From: Isosphaera pallida ATCC 43644
Lineage (GTDB): Bacteria > Planctomycetota > Planctomycetia > Isosphaerales > Isosphaeraceae
DNA: 64,000 bases
Assembly (NCBI RefSeq): GCF_000186345.1
Contig: NC_014962.1
Location: 1,488,001-1,552,000, forward strand
Direction of reading: 5' to 3'
Shown here: piece by piece, positions 38,316 to 47,663 of the stretch
Layout of the letters: each line of letters opens with the position of its first letter
Position numbering within the stretch: the first letter of the stretch is position 1
Program-made: the position numbers and the translations under genes
Notes under the pieces: generated by a model
Database searches by the model: none
Told to the model about the DNA's origin: nothing
What the model saw: the letters and a program-made list of their open reading frames with translations, nothing else

Positions 38316-39166
38316 TCGGTCCGCTGCTTGGTCGAGACCGCCTGACCGAGACGTTCCAGAATCGTCAAACGACCACGATAAGTGTTTTCCAGGTTGGTCG
38401 AATTGAAAACTAAGGCGGTGGGACCATACGCCACCACCCGAAGATTGAGCATCACCACGTCGTCGAAGATCTCCGGGACGCTACGGAGATCGTGATGCAC
38501 CACGACGACTGTTTTGCCTTGGTCGCGCAGGTCGCGCAGCAACTCGAAAATGGTTTTCTCGGTGGCGGCGTCTACCCCAGCCATCGGTTCGTCCATGATG
38601 TAGAGATCGGCCTCCTGAGCCAACGCTCGGGCCAGGAATACCCGTTGTTGCTGGCCACCGGACAGTTCACCGATTTGACGGTGCTCCAAGCCGGCCAATC
38701 CGACCCGCTCCAAACAGCGCGCCGCTCGCTCCTTCTCGGCGTGGCCTGGTCGAGCGAACCAGCCGAGCTTGGGGTAGGTTCCCATCAACGCCACGTCGCA
38801 TACGCGGATGGGAAAATCCCAATCCACGCTCTCGCGCTGAGGCACATACCCAATCCGACGTCTCACTTGGTTGACGGGACGACCGAACGCCTCGACCCAA
38901 CCGTTGACCTTCGGAATCAGCCCCAGCGCCGCTTTGATCAACGTGCTTTTGCCCGCTCCGTTAGGACCGATGATTCCCACCAGTCGTCCCGGTTGCAACT
39001 TCAAATCCACATTCCAGAGGACCGGGCGACGTTGATAGGCCACCGTCAGGTCGTGAATCTCGAACGCCGGAGGCTGATCCTGAGACGTGGACGAATCCAG
39101 TTGGCGCTTCGAGTCCACTTGCGACGGCGTGAACGGGGGTTCGGCGGATGAAGGGTGGGAACTCAC
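38312..39166 (-). CDS. Metal ABC transporter ATP-binding protein
   Basis: The 284-residue ATPase has Walker [13 protein letters not shown], the Q-loop in [15 protein letters not shown] typical of the Mn/Zn-type subfamily, [26 protein letters not shown] and VVHHDL. It drives uptake of a divalent metal through the two permeases. The start at GTG 39166 overlaps the stop of the binding-protein gene (GTGA). The first 30 residues are Ser/Pro-rich and not conserved. Confidence 0.93.
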   Translation of the reverse strand: MSSHPSSAEPPFTPSQVDSKRQLDSSTSQDQPPAFEIHDLTVAYQRRPVLWNVDLKLQPGRLVGIIGPNGAGKSTLIKAALGLIPKVNGWVEAFGRPVNQVRRRIGYVPQRESVDWDFPIRVCDVALMGTYPKLGWFARPGHAEKERAARCLERVGLAGLEHRQIGELSGGQQQRVFLARALAQEADLYIMDEPMAGVDAATEKTIFELLRDLRDQGKTVVVVHHDLRSVPEIFDDVVMLNLRVVAYGPTALVFNSTNLENTYRGRLTILERLGQAVSTKQRTE

Positions 39167-40200
39167 GCCAGAGCCTCCGCGATCGTTCGCGCGTTGGCCC
39201 GCATCATGCCGGGATAGGTCGCTTCAGGAGTGCCGTCGGGTCCCATCGCGTCCGAGAACAGTTCGCCTCCAATCGCAAGACGATGCCCCCGCGCCCGACA
39301 TCCCTCCACCAGCGCCACCACGTTGCGGTTGGCGAGGGTCGATTCAATGAAAACGGCGGGTATCCGTCGGGCCACCAGGAAGTTCACCAGCGCGTTCACT
39401 TGACGAATGGAGGCTTCGGTTTCGGTACTCATTCCCTGAATCGCCTTGACCTCGAACGCGAAGGCGCGGCCGAAGTAGCCAAAGGCGTCGTGAGCGGTGA
39501 CCAACACCCGCCGGTTTCGAGGAACCGCCGCCAGAATCGCTCGGCATTCCGACTCTAGGTCGAGGAACTCGGCCTGGGTAGTCCGCGCCCGTTCACGATA
39601 CTCAGCCGCGTGGTTCGGGTCGAGTTCGGACAGCGTGTCGGCGACCACGAACGCACCTTGCGCCCAGGCAAAGGGATCGAACCAGACATGGGGATCGTAA
39701 CGCATGTGGTCGTTGGCCGCAGACCCTTCCAGCTTCAACAACTGGGAGGAGGACAACCGCTCGGTCACCGCCCGGACCCACTTGTGACCCGTCAATGCCC
39801 GCAATGCTTGACCCAACTTACCTTCTAGGTGCAGACCGTTGTAGAAGATCGCGTCGGCCCGGTTGAGTCGCGCCACGTCTCGAATCGACGCCTTGTACAA
39901 ATGCGGGTCCACGCCCGAACCCATGAGACGGATCACCTCCACCTTTGGCCCGGCCACTCGGCTTGCTAGATCGGCCACCAGACCCGTCGTCGCTGTGATC
40001 CGAAGCGGTCCGCGTCGCGCCGACGCAACCCGATCCCCGAAACGATGCGACGCCTCCGATACCAACGGCCCGCACCCCCACGCCAACCCACCCAATCCCA
40101 TCCCCGCCAACCGCGCTAAGACCGCGCGGCGGCTCCAGCTCGAATTGGTTTCCTCCAAAACTGCTTCTCGTGACCCCTCGCAATCAGCCATGACCGTCAT
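39163..40200 (-). CDS. Metal ABC transporter substrate-binding protein (TroA/MntA/ZnuA family), Tat-type lipoprotein
   Basis: ATG 40200 has AAGGA eight bases upstream, giving 345 residues. A twin-arginine signal ([13 protein letters not shown]) runs into a lipobox-like LAWGC with Cys43. The cluster A-1 metal ligands are visible: His in [10 protein letters not shown], His in DPHVWFDP, His in [14 protein letters not shown], and Asp in GELFSDAMG. The HDAFGYF block and GMSTETEAS are typical of Mn/Fe-type members, but metal choice cannot be read safely. It captures metal outside the membrane and is the first gene of the importer operon. Confidence 0.92.
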   Translation of the reverse strand: MTVMADCEGSREAVLEETNSSWSRRAVLARLAGMGLGGLAWGCGPLVSEASHRFGDRVASARRGPLRITATTGLVADLASRVAGPKVEVIRLMGSGVDPHLYKASIRDVARLNRADAIFYNGLHLEGKLGQALRALTGHKWVRAVTERLSSSQLLKLEGSAANDHMRYDPHVWFDPFAWAQGAFVVADTLSELDPNHAAEYRERARTTQAEFLDLESECRAILAAVPRNRRVLVTAHDAFGYFGRAFAFEVKAIQGMSTETEASIRQVNALVNFLVARRIPAVFIESTLANRNVVALVEGCRARGHRLAIGGELFSDAMGPDGTPEATYPGMMRANARTIAEALA

Positions 40201-40223
40201 CCATCCTTTCCGACTCCAAGCAC

Positions 40224-40256
40224 AGACCAAAAAGCACTTTTTGGTCTACCAAAAAG
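40224..40256 (-). promoter_or_regulatory. Composite palindromic operator of the metal importer operon
   Basis: Three alternating half-sites, accaaaaag, ctttttggt and accaaaaag, are separated by two bases each. They make two overlapping perfect palindromes: 11-base arms agaccaaaaag/ctttttggtct (40224-40247) and 9-base arms ctttttggt/accaaaaag (40237-40256). It spans the predicted start site and touches the -10 box. The position is ideal for repression by a dimeric metalloregulator of DtxR/MntR or Fur/Zur type. Confidence 0.75.
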
Positions 40257-40282
40257 TTAGAGGTTGTCAGAGCTTTTGTCAA
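40254..40282 (-). promoter_or_regulatory. Promoter of the metal importer operon
   Basis: On the minus strand TTGACA (40277-40282, 6/6), a 17-base spacer and TAACTT (40254-40259, 3/6). The weak -10 behind a perfect -35, with the operator overlapping it, fits a repressible promoter. The rest of the 481-bp divergent gap up to 40681 shows no gene. It holds an aaaaggagg run at 40421-40429 with no suitable start codon at the right distance. Confidence 0.65.
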
Positions 40283-40681
40283 GCCGGTTTGAGCGGGAAG
40301 GAACCCAACGCATCGCTAAGCTGGCAAGGCAAGCGGTCGAGGTTGACGGTGTTTGGACCGATCCAGAGTGGATGGGGTGGGGGGGGAGTCCTCGAAATGA
40401 GTCGCCGCGCGGGGTAGAATAAAAGGAGGTTGGTCTTCTCGATCGGGTTTGCGAGTTCGACGTGGCCAGCCTCTCCCGCCCGCATTCCTCCGCCGGTCTG
40501 TCCCGCCCCTCCTTCGCTTGACGGAATCGTGGTGAAACGAAACGTTCCGACCGCCCGGCTCGATCACCGTCGTCCTGGCGTTGCTCGGCTCGTCAGGTTC
40601 GTCCCACCTTGCATTTGGACCGATTCGATCCGCCCGCGGACTCGATGGGCCACGCTCCATCCCGACAGGGAACTCCGCGCT

Positions 40682-41905
40682 ATGACCCGTTTGACCGTCG
40701 CTCCCTCCTGGTCGGCGTCGCTCGAACCCGCCCTTATTGACAAGGCCGCCGGGTCCACGTTTCCGGCTCATGCCTCGACGCGACGGTTCGAGGTTCCCTT
40801 TGTGCATCGTCTGTATTTCACTCAAGACATCTTCGGATGCGAGCGAACGGTTTTGGCCGAGTTGCTCGAACCTTCCGCCGATCGCTTGCCCAAGGTTCAA
40901 GTTTGGATCGACGACCAAGTGGCCGCCGCCCTGCCCAAGCTGATTGACACAGTAGCGAGGTTTCTCGACGAACAGGGCGAACGCCTGCGGCCAGCTGGCG
41001 TCGAAACCATCCCCGGTGGCGAAGTCGTTAAGAACGACTGGAAATATGTCGAACGATTGCTTCAGGCAATCCACGATGCCGACCTCGACCGCCGCAGTTA
41101 CCTTGTCGCGATCGGCGGTGGCGCGGTGTTGGACGCGGTGGGCTTCGCGGCCGCCACGGCGCACCGGGGGATTCGTCTGGTTCGTCTACCCACGACCACC
41201 TTGGCTCAAGCCGATTCGGGAGTGGGGGTCAAAAACGCGGTCAACAAGTTCGGCAAGAAGAACTGGCTGGGGACCTTCGCCGTTCCCTGGGCGATCGTCA
41301 ACGACTCCGGACTGCTCGCCGGGTTGCCCGACCGCGCGTTTGTGGCCGGTTTCAGCGAAGCGGTCAAGGTCGCGCTTTTGAAGTCGCCCGAGGAGTTCGC
41401 CCGGTTGCGTCGTCACGCCTCCCGCATCAAGGCCCGCGATCTGAGCGTCGCCCTCCCCGCCATCCGCGCTTCTGCTGAACTCCACCGCGCCCACATCACC
41501 CAGGGGGGCGACCCCTTCGAGGCGCTGGAGGCTCGCCCACTTGACTTCGGCCACTGGTCAGCGCATCGTATGGAGGCGCTTTCACACTTCGAATTACCGC
41601 ACGGTGAAGCCGTGGCGATCGGAGTGGCCATCGACACGCTCTATTCGTCGATGGTCCACGGCCTACCCGAGTCGTCGGCAGCGGCAGTCGTCGAAACCCT
41701 GCGTGCCCTAGGTCTGCCGCTCGATCATCCCACCCTGCGCGATCCGCATGCGTTGTTTGAGGGGTTGGAGGAGTTCCGTCAACATCTGGGCGGACGTCTT
41801 ACGCTAACCATGCTCCGCGACGTGGGCGATCCCATTGAGGTCCACGAAATCGACAAAACCGCGATGCGCGCTGCGATTGAGAAGGTGTCCCGAGGACTGA
41901 TTTAG
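40682..41905 (+). CDS. eboD: EboD-like sugar phosphate cyclase (3-dehydroquinate synthase superfamily)
   Basis: The 407-residue protein has NAD-binding AIGGGAVLDAVGFAAATAHRG and PTTTLAQADSGVGVKNAVNKFGKKNWLGTF. The zinc site lies in FGHWSAHRMEAL and LPHGEAVAIGVAID. The sequence matches the EboD branch rather than AroB: about 40 extra N-terminal residues before VHRLYFTQDIF and the GKKN loop are characteristic of that group. In other bacteria eboD sits in an eboABCDEF cluster linked to export or prenylation of a cyclitol-type product. Here no other ebo gene is beside it. I cannot rule out another sugar phosphate cyclase activity. Confidence 0.8.
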   Translation: MTRLTVAPSWSASLEPALIDKAAGSTFPAHASTRRFEVPFVHRLYFTQDIFGCERTVLAELLEPSADRLPKVQVWIDDQVAAALPKLIDTVARFLDEQGERLRPAGVETIPGGEVVKNDWKYVERLLQAIHDADLDRRSYLVAIGGGAVLDAVGFAAATAHRGIRLVRLPTTTLAQADSGVGVKNAVNKFGKKNWLGTFAVPWAIVNDSGLLAGLPDRAFVAGFSEAVKVALLKSPEEFARLRRHASRIKARDLSVALPAIRASAELHRAHITQGGDPFEALEARPLDFGHWSAHRMEALSHFELPHGEAVAIGVAIDTLYSSMVHGLPESSAAAVVETLRALGLPLDHPTLRDPHALFEGLEEFRQHLGGRLTLTMLRDVGDPIEVHEIDKTAMRAAIEKVSRGLI

Positions 41906-41961
41906 TGGGTTGAAAATGGAATGAAGGAAATGAGTTTCGGCGTTTGGTCGCGGTTCTGTCT

Positions 41962-43014
41962 TCAACCCAACAATCCCCGCGCAGCCCAGAGTTCCGGGAA
42001 GATCCGGATGCAAGCGGTGGCGTCCAGATAATCGACCCCCGACGAGCCGCCGGTTCCTGGCCGACGGCCGATGATCCGCTCGACCATGCGGGCGTGACGG
42101 GTGCGCCACAACACGAGATGTTCTTCCAACTCCACGATTCGGTCGATCAGCAACCGCGGCCAGGCAAAGAGCGGCCGATCCCGATAGGTTTCGATGTAGA
42201 GGAGACCGGCGACGATTCTCCGCCAGCGATCGCGGGGCGTTTCCTCCGGGTCCACGTCTGCCGGCGCGGCCAGAAGTTCGACCGCCTCCGCAAAGCGGTC
42301 GAACTCGGGAACCAATCGGGGATCGGCGGCGTGGAGCATGACGCGGTGGCTCGCAAGAAACGTCTCGCGCGCCTCGACGGCCTCTGGAGCCGACGCTTGG
42401 ATTCCGTTGATCGGCGTGCGGGCCAACCAACGTTGCAACGCTTGGCGTAACGAGACCTCGCGCGCTGCGCTGCGCAAGGTCTCGGCCACCCGCGCTCCTT
42501 GGGGATCATTTGACCCCGCCGCCTCCGCCTCGGCAATGAGCGTTGCGACCGGATCGACACCCCCGCCGCCGTTGCGACGATGCCAAAGTGCCCGCGTCGC
42601 GGCGTCCAACCCCAGTCGCAGTTCAAGGCACCGCAGTTGATACGACTGAAACCCGCTCGAGGTGCCCAGCTTGCGACGGAACTTGAGAAAATCTTGAGGC
42701 GTGATCGTTTCGGTGACGCGGAAATGATCGACCGCCACCTTGAGAATTTCATTGACCCGTCCCAGGTGATGCACCACGAATGGGATGCTCGACTCAGCTA
42801 CCCATTCGGCGTTGAGACAGTCGCGCGCCAGCGAAAGCTCTCGACCCATTAGCTTGAACCAAAGTTCAAAGACCTGATGGGTCACGATGAAGTTTAGCTC
42901 ATCGGGGTCGAGTTGAGACTCGTCCCCTTCGATCCCGCCTTGGAGGTTGAGCAATTCGGCGAGTTTGAGATAGTTCCAGTAAGTTACGCCAACAGAAACA
43001 TTTGATTGTTTCAT
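41962..43014 (-). CDS. kynA: Tryptophan 2,3-dioxygenase
   Basis: This heme enzyme opens the indole ring of L-Trp to N-formylkynurenine. The 350-residue protein shows VTYWNYLKLAELLNLQGG, LNFIVTHQVFELWFKLM with the substrate-side His, the loop GTSSGFQSYQLRCLELRLG, and the C-terminal heme region RTRHARMVERIIGRRPGTGGSSGVDYL. Length is slightly above the usual 280-ish of bacterial forms because of an insert near residues 165-220 rich in Ala/Arg. It lies 50 bases downstream of mfd; the gap is A+T-rich and may hold its own promoter. No kynureninase gene is nearby. Confidence 0.93.
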   Translation of the reverse strand: MKQSNVSVGVTYWNYLKLAELLNLQGGIEGDESQLDPDELNFIVTHQVFELWFKLMGRELSLARDCLNAEWVAESSIPFVVHHLGRVNEILKVAVDHFRVTETITPQDFLKFRRKLGTSSGFQSYQLRCLELRLGLDAATRALWHRRNGGGGVDPVATLIAEAEAAGSNDPQGARVAETLRSAAREVSLRQALQRWLARTPINGIQASAPEAVEARETFLASHRVMLHAADPRLVPEFDRFAEAVELLAAPADVDPEETPRDRWRRIVAGLLYIETYRDRPLFAWPRLLIDRIVELEEHLVLWRTRHARMVERIIGRRPGTGGSSGVDYLDATACIRIFPELWAARGLLG

Positions 43015-43064
43015 TGGATAGAAGTTCCAGAGAATAAGAATATTGATTTTAGAAAATGTTCCGA

Positions 43065-46000
43065 TCATCCCGGCACGCGGAAAATGTCAAGGGCCTTGCG
43101 GGCGACCTCCCGACCGGGGAGGCGACGGTCGCCCAGGGGGACGTAGGCGGAGGTTTCGTCGGCGATGCGGACCACGCCGGGAGAGTGAGCTTTGGCCAGC
43201 TTCTCGATGCGATGTCGTGCTTTGAGACGAAAGGAAAGGCTCAGGTAATCCTCCTCGGAGTCTGGCAACACCCCCACCCGCTCGACGCCCCAGTGGGCGG
43301 CGAGGATGCGAACCTCGGCCATGATGAGCAGATTCTCGACTGGCTCGGGAGCGGGGCCGAAGCGGTCGATCAGTTCCTGACGGAACTCGTTGAGTTGTCG
43401 AAGGTTGGCGATGCGCCCTAAACGGCGGTAGAGTTCGACCTTGAGCTTGGGGCCGGGGACGTATTGGGTAGGCAGATAGGCCTTCCAAGCCAGTTCCACC
43501 ACGCAATGCGCTGACTTGCGGGCTGGTTGGTGAGTCAGTTCCCGTACCGCTGTTTCCAGCAGCGAGCAATAAAGTTCATAACCGACCGCTTCGATATGGC
43601 CCGATTGTTCTGCGCCCAGGATATTGCCCGCGCCGCGGATTTCCAGGTCGCGCAGGGCGATCTTGAACCCGGCCCCCAGTTCGGTGAACTCCTCGATTGC
43701 CTTGAGACGACGGGCCGCCTCGGGCGTGACGGCGCGGGATTCGTGCAAAAGGAGATAGGCGTAAGCACGGTTGCGCGAGCGACCAACCCGACCGCGTAAC
43801 TGGTGGAGGTCGGCCAGACCATGACGATCGGCCTCGTTGATGAAGATGGTGTTGGCGTTGGGGATGTCCAGCCCGGACTCGATAATGGTGGTGGCCACGA
43901 GGATGTCGGCCTGATGGCGCACGAAGGCGAGCATCGCTTTTTCCAGCTGGTCACCTGGCATTTGTCCGTGGGCGGTGACGATCCGGGCTTCGGGCACGAT
44001 GCCGCGGAGGCGGTCGGCTATGGCGTCGAGGTCGTGGACTCGGTTATGGACGAAGTAGACCTGGCCGTTGCGGTTGAGTTCGCGGTGGATTGCCTGGCGG
44101 ATGATGGCCTCGTCGAACCGGCAAATCCGGGTTTCGATCGCCTTACGGCCCGGCGGCGGGGTCTCCAGGTTGGAGATATCCCGAATGCCGAGCAAACTCA
44201 TGTGCAAGGTCCGGGGAATTGGCGTCGCCGAAAGGGTCAGGACGTCCACCGTGGTTCGCAAACTCTTGAGCCATTCCTTGTCTTCAACGCCGAAGCGTTG
44301 CTCCTCGTCAATGATGACCAAACCAAGGTCTTTGAAGCGAACGTCTTTTTGAACGATCCGATGCGTCCCAATAAGGATGTCCACCTTGCCTTGAGCGGTT
44401 CGTTCCAACACGTCGCGGATCTGTTTCTTGGTACGGAAGCGATTGATCGACTCAATGACCACCGGATATTCGGCCATGCGTTCACGGAACGAGCGGGTGT
44501 GCTGTTCGCACAATACCGTGGTTGGCACCAGAACCGCGACCTGTTTGCCCGCGTCCACGGCGCGGAAGGCGGCACGCATCGCCACTTCAGTTTTGCCGAA
44601 GCCGACATCGCCGCAGACCAGCCGGTCCATGGGGCGGGGCTGAATTTGATCTTCACGGATCGCTTCAATGGCGGCGAGTTGGTCAGGCGTTTCCTCGTAG
44701 GGAAATGAGGCGGCGAACTCGCGCATCAGGTGAGAATCGACCGCGGGCAGGGCAATGCCGGGTCGTGCTTGACGTTGGGCTTGAAGGTCGATCAATTCGG
44801 CGGCGAGGTCGCGCACCGCGTCGGCCACCCGCTTCTTGCGTTTCTCCCAAGCTGACGAACCGATCTTGGAGAGCGGCGGGTTGGCGCGACCGCCCCCGAC
44901 GTATTTTTGGACCAAATCGACCTTGGAGATCGAAACATACAGTTTCGTGCCCTCGGCGAATTCGATCACCATGACCTCTTCGACCTGATCACCCGGCTTT
45001 TCGATCAACTTCAGGCCGCGATAGACACCAATGCCGTGGTTGAGATGAACGACCAGGTCGCCTTCGTTGAGGTCGAGAAAGCTGTCGATAGCCCGTCCCT
45101 GGTAGCGGCGGCGCGGACCGGCGGCGCGGTCGTCGCGGCGTCGGAACAACTCATGATCGCCCAGCACCAATCGGCCGGCGTCGATCAATCGAAACCCGGC
45201 GTGGATGTGGCCGATCGCCAGGTCGAGCCGGTTTTCGGCGTGAGCGCGGGTGTCTTGAAGCAGTTCATTGAGCCGGGTCGCCTCGCCAACGTTGTGACAG
45301 GCGATCAAAATCCGGTCGCCGCCGGCAAAGCCGTCCAGTTCCGCTTTGAGACGATTTAGGTCACCCGAGAAGCGTTCGACCGACTCAACCTTGAGGCGGC
45401 AGACGGTTCCCACCATCCCTGAGGCCAGGGTCGAGACCACCACCGAGGGCCGTCCCGACAGACGCTTGAAGGTCTCTTCAACCGGATAGAGACCTCGTGG
45501 GTCGTCGATCCGGCCAAAGTAGAGTCGGGCTTCCTCACGGAGATCCTGCGGTTCGACCAAAGCGATCCAGGTTTCGGGGGGAAGATCGTCGAGCGGGTGG
45601 CCCAGCAAGTCGGGACGGCTAAGGTCTAGACGGGGCGGGATGACCACCCGAGCTTCGGTCCACTTGCCCAAGGAGCGTTGGGTAGCCGGATCGAAGGGAC
45701 GGATCGACTCCAGTTGGTCGCCGAAGAACTCCAGACGGATCGGCTCGGCGGCGTCGGGGGGAAACAGGTCGATAAGTCCGCCCCGGCTGGAGAACTCGCC
45801 GGCGACTTCGACGACCTCCACGCGGGTCATGCCCAAGGAGGACATCCAGGCCATCAGGTCTTCCGGCTTGAGGGTTTGACCCACACTCAGGGTCTTGACG
45901 GCGGTTTGGAGGGCGTCGGCTCGGGGGACCGGTTGGACCAAGGCTTGAATCGGCGTGACGACCAGCTTGGGCGGGGCACTAGAACCGGCCCCGCGCCAGG

Positions 46001-46400
46001 TTTGGACCAAGTGGAGACGACGAGCGGCGATCTCGTCAGCGACGCCGGCGGCTGGGTCATTCAAGTCGGAGGTCACCACCGGCGGCTTGAGCCAGGCTGG
46101 AAAAACCTCGGGTCGCTCGCCAACGAAGGTCTTCAGATCTTCAACAAACTCGTCGATATCCCCGACATGGGCGATGACCACCAGGACCATCCCCGGCGCT
46201 TCGCAAGCCAAGGCGGCAATCGCCAACGCGGCGCTCGATCCCCAAGCGCCTTCGATGGTGGCTCCGCGTCCCTGGCGTAAGGCCGCAATCACACCGGCAA
46301 ACCCTTGAGCGCGGGCGATGGTGGGGACCAAGTCGCAGGGATTGGCCCAGGAGGTTGGCGAGGAGTCGGGCTGGACAGCGTGAAGCGACTCAACAGGCAT
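43065..46400 (-). CDS. mfd: Transcription-repair coupling factor Mfd
   Basis: The 1111-residue protein removes RNA polymerase stalled at lesions and recruits UvrA. N-terminal UvrB-like domains are followed by an RNA polymerase-interacting domain (GDLVVHLNHGIGVYRGL, EFAEGTKLYVSISKVDLVQKY). The motor has Walker A CGDVGFGKTEVAMRAAF near residue 600, VIIDEEQRFGV as the DExQ motif, LSATPIPRTLHMSL, and the TRG-like HQLRGRVGRSRNRAYAYLL. ATG 46400 has GAGG upstream and is preferred to TTG 46421. Its start overlaps the end of the preceding gene. Confidence 0.97.
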   Translation of the reverse strand: MPVESLHAVQPDSSPTSWANPCDLVPTIARAQGFAGVIAALRQGRGATIEGAWGSSAALAIAALACEAPGMVLVVIAHVGDIDEFVEDLKTFVGERPEVFPAWLKPPVVTSDLNDPAAGVADEIAARRLHLVQTWRGAGSSAPPKLVVTPIQALVQPVPRADALQTAVKTLSVGQTLKPEDLMAWMSSLGMTRVEVVEVAGEFSSRGGLIDLFPPDAAEPIRLEFFGDQLESIRPFDPATQRSLGKWTEARVVIPPRLDLSRPDLLGHPLDDLPPETWIALVEPQDLREEARLYFGRIDDPRGLYPVEETFKRLSGRPSVVVSTLASGMVGTVCRLKVESVERFSGDLNRLKAELDGFAGGDRILIACHNVGEATRLNELLQDTRAHAENRLDLAIGHIHAGFRLIDAGRLVLGDHELFRRRDDRAAGPRRRYQGRAIDSFLDLNEGDLVVHLNHGIGVYRGLKLIEKPGDQVEEVMVIEFAEGTKLYVSISKVDLVQKYVGGGRANPPLSKIGSSAWEKRKKRVADAVRDLAAELIDLQAQRQARPGIALPAVDSHLMREFAASFPYEETPDQLAAIEAIREDQIQPRPMDRLVCGDVGFGKTEVAMRAAFRAVDAGKQVAVLVPTTVLCEQHTRSFRERMAEYPVVIESINRFRTKKQIRDVLERTAQGKVDILIGTHRIVQKDVRFKDLGLVIIDEEQRFGVEDKEWLKSLRTTVDVLTLSATPIPRTLHMSLLGIRDISNLETPPPGRKAIETRICRFDEAIIRQAIHRELNRNGQVYFVHNRVHDLDAIADRLRGIVPEARIVTAHGQMPGDQLEKAMLAFVRHQADILVATTIIESGLDIPNANTIFINEADRHGLADLHQLRGRVGRSRNRAYAYLLLHESRAVTPEAARRLKAIEEFTELGAGFKIALRDLEIRGAGNILGAEQSGHIEAVGYELYCSLLETAVRELTHQPARKSAHCVVELAWKAYLPTQYVPGPKLKVELYRRLGRIANLRQLNEFRQELIDRFGPAPEPVENLLIMAEVRILAAHWGVERVGVLPDSEEDYLSLSFRLKARHRIEKLAKAHSPGVVRIADETSAYVPLGDRRLPGREVARKALDIFRVPG

Positions 46401-47352
46401 GGCCTCGGGACTCCCCGTCAACGTGGGAGGAGGTTGGAACGTTTGGATTTCCTGGCAAGGGTTGGCAGGCAGGCGGGCACGGCTTCGAACGAAGGTCCAG
46501 TTCCAAGCGGTCTAGCACGAACTCCAGGTCGCTGGGGTCGAACGGTAGGTCCAACACTGCCGCTGCCCCGCCACGACGAGCCTGGGCCACTTGGTCGCGA
46601 TTGGCCAACCCAATTAGCGCGACCACTGGTCCGCCCTGGTGGGTGAGACAGGACAGCGTGTCGGGCCAGGACGGATCCAACGCGGGGACTTCCCAGATTA
46701 GTCGGGTGGGGTTGGACTTGAGGGTCAACCACATCGAACGCGATCGGTCGAAAGTCGAGACGAGCGGGAATCGTGACGGAAGATCATCGATCACGTGTTC
46801 TCCACGGGCTTCGAGCCACTCGCGTAGCCAAAGACGCAGCTCGACGTCGTGGATCCACAAGCGGATTCCTGCGGCAAAGGTTGTGCCATGTTCGGGGGGA
46901 ACGGTTGGATGGGCCCTGGTTTGGGTGTTGGTGGGGGAAACCCGAGCGCGGCGGCGACGCGATTTAGACGGCGTCCAGCGACGTTCGAGAGCGGCCAAGG
47001 CGGTTGGCTCGTCAATCACCTCGTCGGCCAGGTCGCTCCAAGGTCTGAGGTCGGCGTAGCGCACATGAGGGCCGAGGATCAAGACGGTGGTCGGCCAGCG
47101 ACCCAGCATTAAACGCCAGCGGCGCAGTCGGATCAGTACCGAGCGGGAAAGTCCGGTGCGATGCAGAATCAACCAGTGGGCCCGTTCGAGTGATTCGGGA
47201 GGTTGTTCGGGCCAGTCGGATTCGGCGGGTTGGTTCCGCACCCAGGCGGACGCCGGCAATCGCTCGACCAGTTCCGCTGCCACCGGATCGCTCAGGTCGG
47301 CGATCATGCACACTCTCGGTTGGGCCGTCTCCGCCACGCTTTGGTCTCTCAC
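46390..47352 (-). CDS. Hypothetical protein with two degenerate receiver-like halves
   Basis: The 320-residue protein from GTG 47352 (ATG 47307 would cut the first strand). The first half (RVCMIADLSDPVAAELVERL to DEVIDEPTALAALERR) and the second half (GIRLWIHDVELRLWLREWL to GAAAVLDLPFDPSDLEFVL) each read like a CheY fold. The phosphoacceptor Asp and the conserved Lys are missing; LDLPFDPSDL mimics the usual LxKPF. An Arg-rich linker joins them. The 3' end overlaps mfd by 11 bases, so it is co-transcribed with the repair factor. Receiver similarity is inferred from pattern only. Confidence 0.6.
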   Translation of the reverse strand: MRDQSVAETAQPRVCMIADLSDPVAAELVERLPASAWVRNQPAESDWPEQPPESLERAHWLILHRTGLSRSVLIRLRRWRLMLGRWPTTVLILGPHVRYADLRPWSDLADEVIDEPTALAALERRWTPSKSRRRRARVSPTNTQTRAHPTVPPEHGTTFAAGIRLWIHDVELRLWLREWLEARGEHVIDDLPSRFPLVSTFDRSRSMWLTLKSNPTRLIWEVPALDPSWPDTLSCLTHQGGPVVALIGLANRDQVAQARRGGAAAVLDLPFDPSDLEFVLDRLELDLRSKPCPPACQPLPGNPNVPTSSHVDGESRGHAC

Positions 47353-47663
47353 GCGCTTGGGGCATCCAATCCCAAGCTCCCTCCGGTTGATCAGTCCGTT
47401 ATGGGGACGATGTCAAGCTATCACTTCGTCCACCCTTCGGCAATCCGACCTCTTGCGCTAACCCAACCAACCGGAACCACGCTTTGGAGAATCGGTTGAA
47501 TGGAGCGACCCTGGTTCATCGATTGGACCGATGAAACTATGGGTGAATCGAGCGACCATGATTCGATTCAGATTGTTGGTGGGTTCGGTGATGGCGTTTT
47601 CCAAGTGTTCTAGGTTGGCGTCCCACCCAACCGCTTCTCCCAACTCGGAATGGATGCCGAGTC

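Noticed and set aside
40421-40681. Extended start for the EboD-like protein at TTG 40430 after aaaaggagg
   Set aside because: The Shine-Dalgarno run abuts the TTG with no spacer, and the added 84 residues are Arg/Pro-rich and unlike the family.
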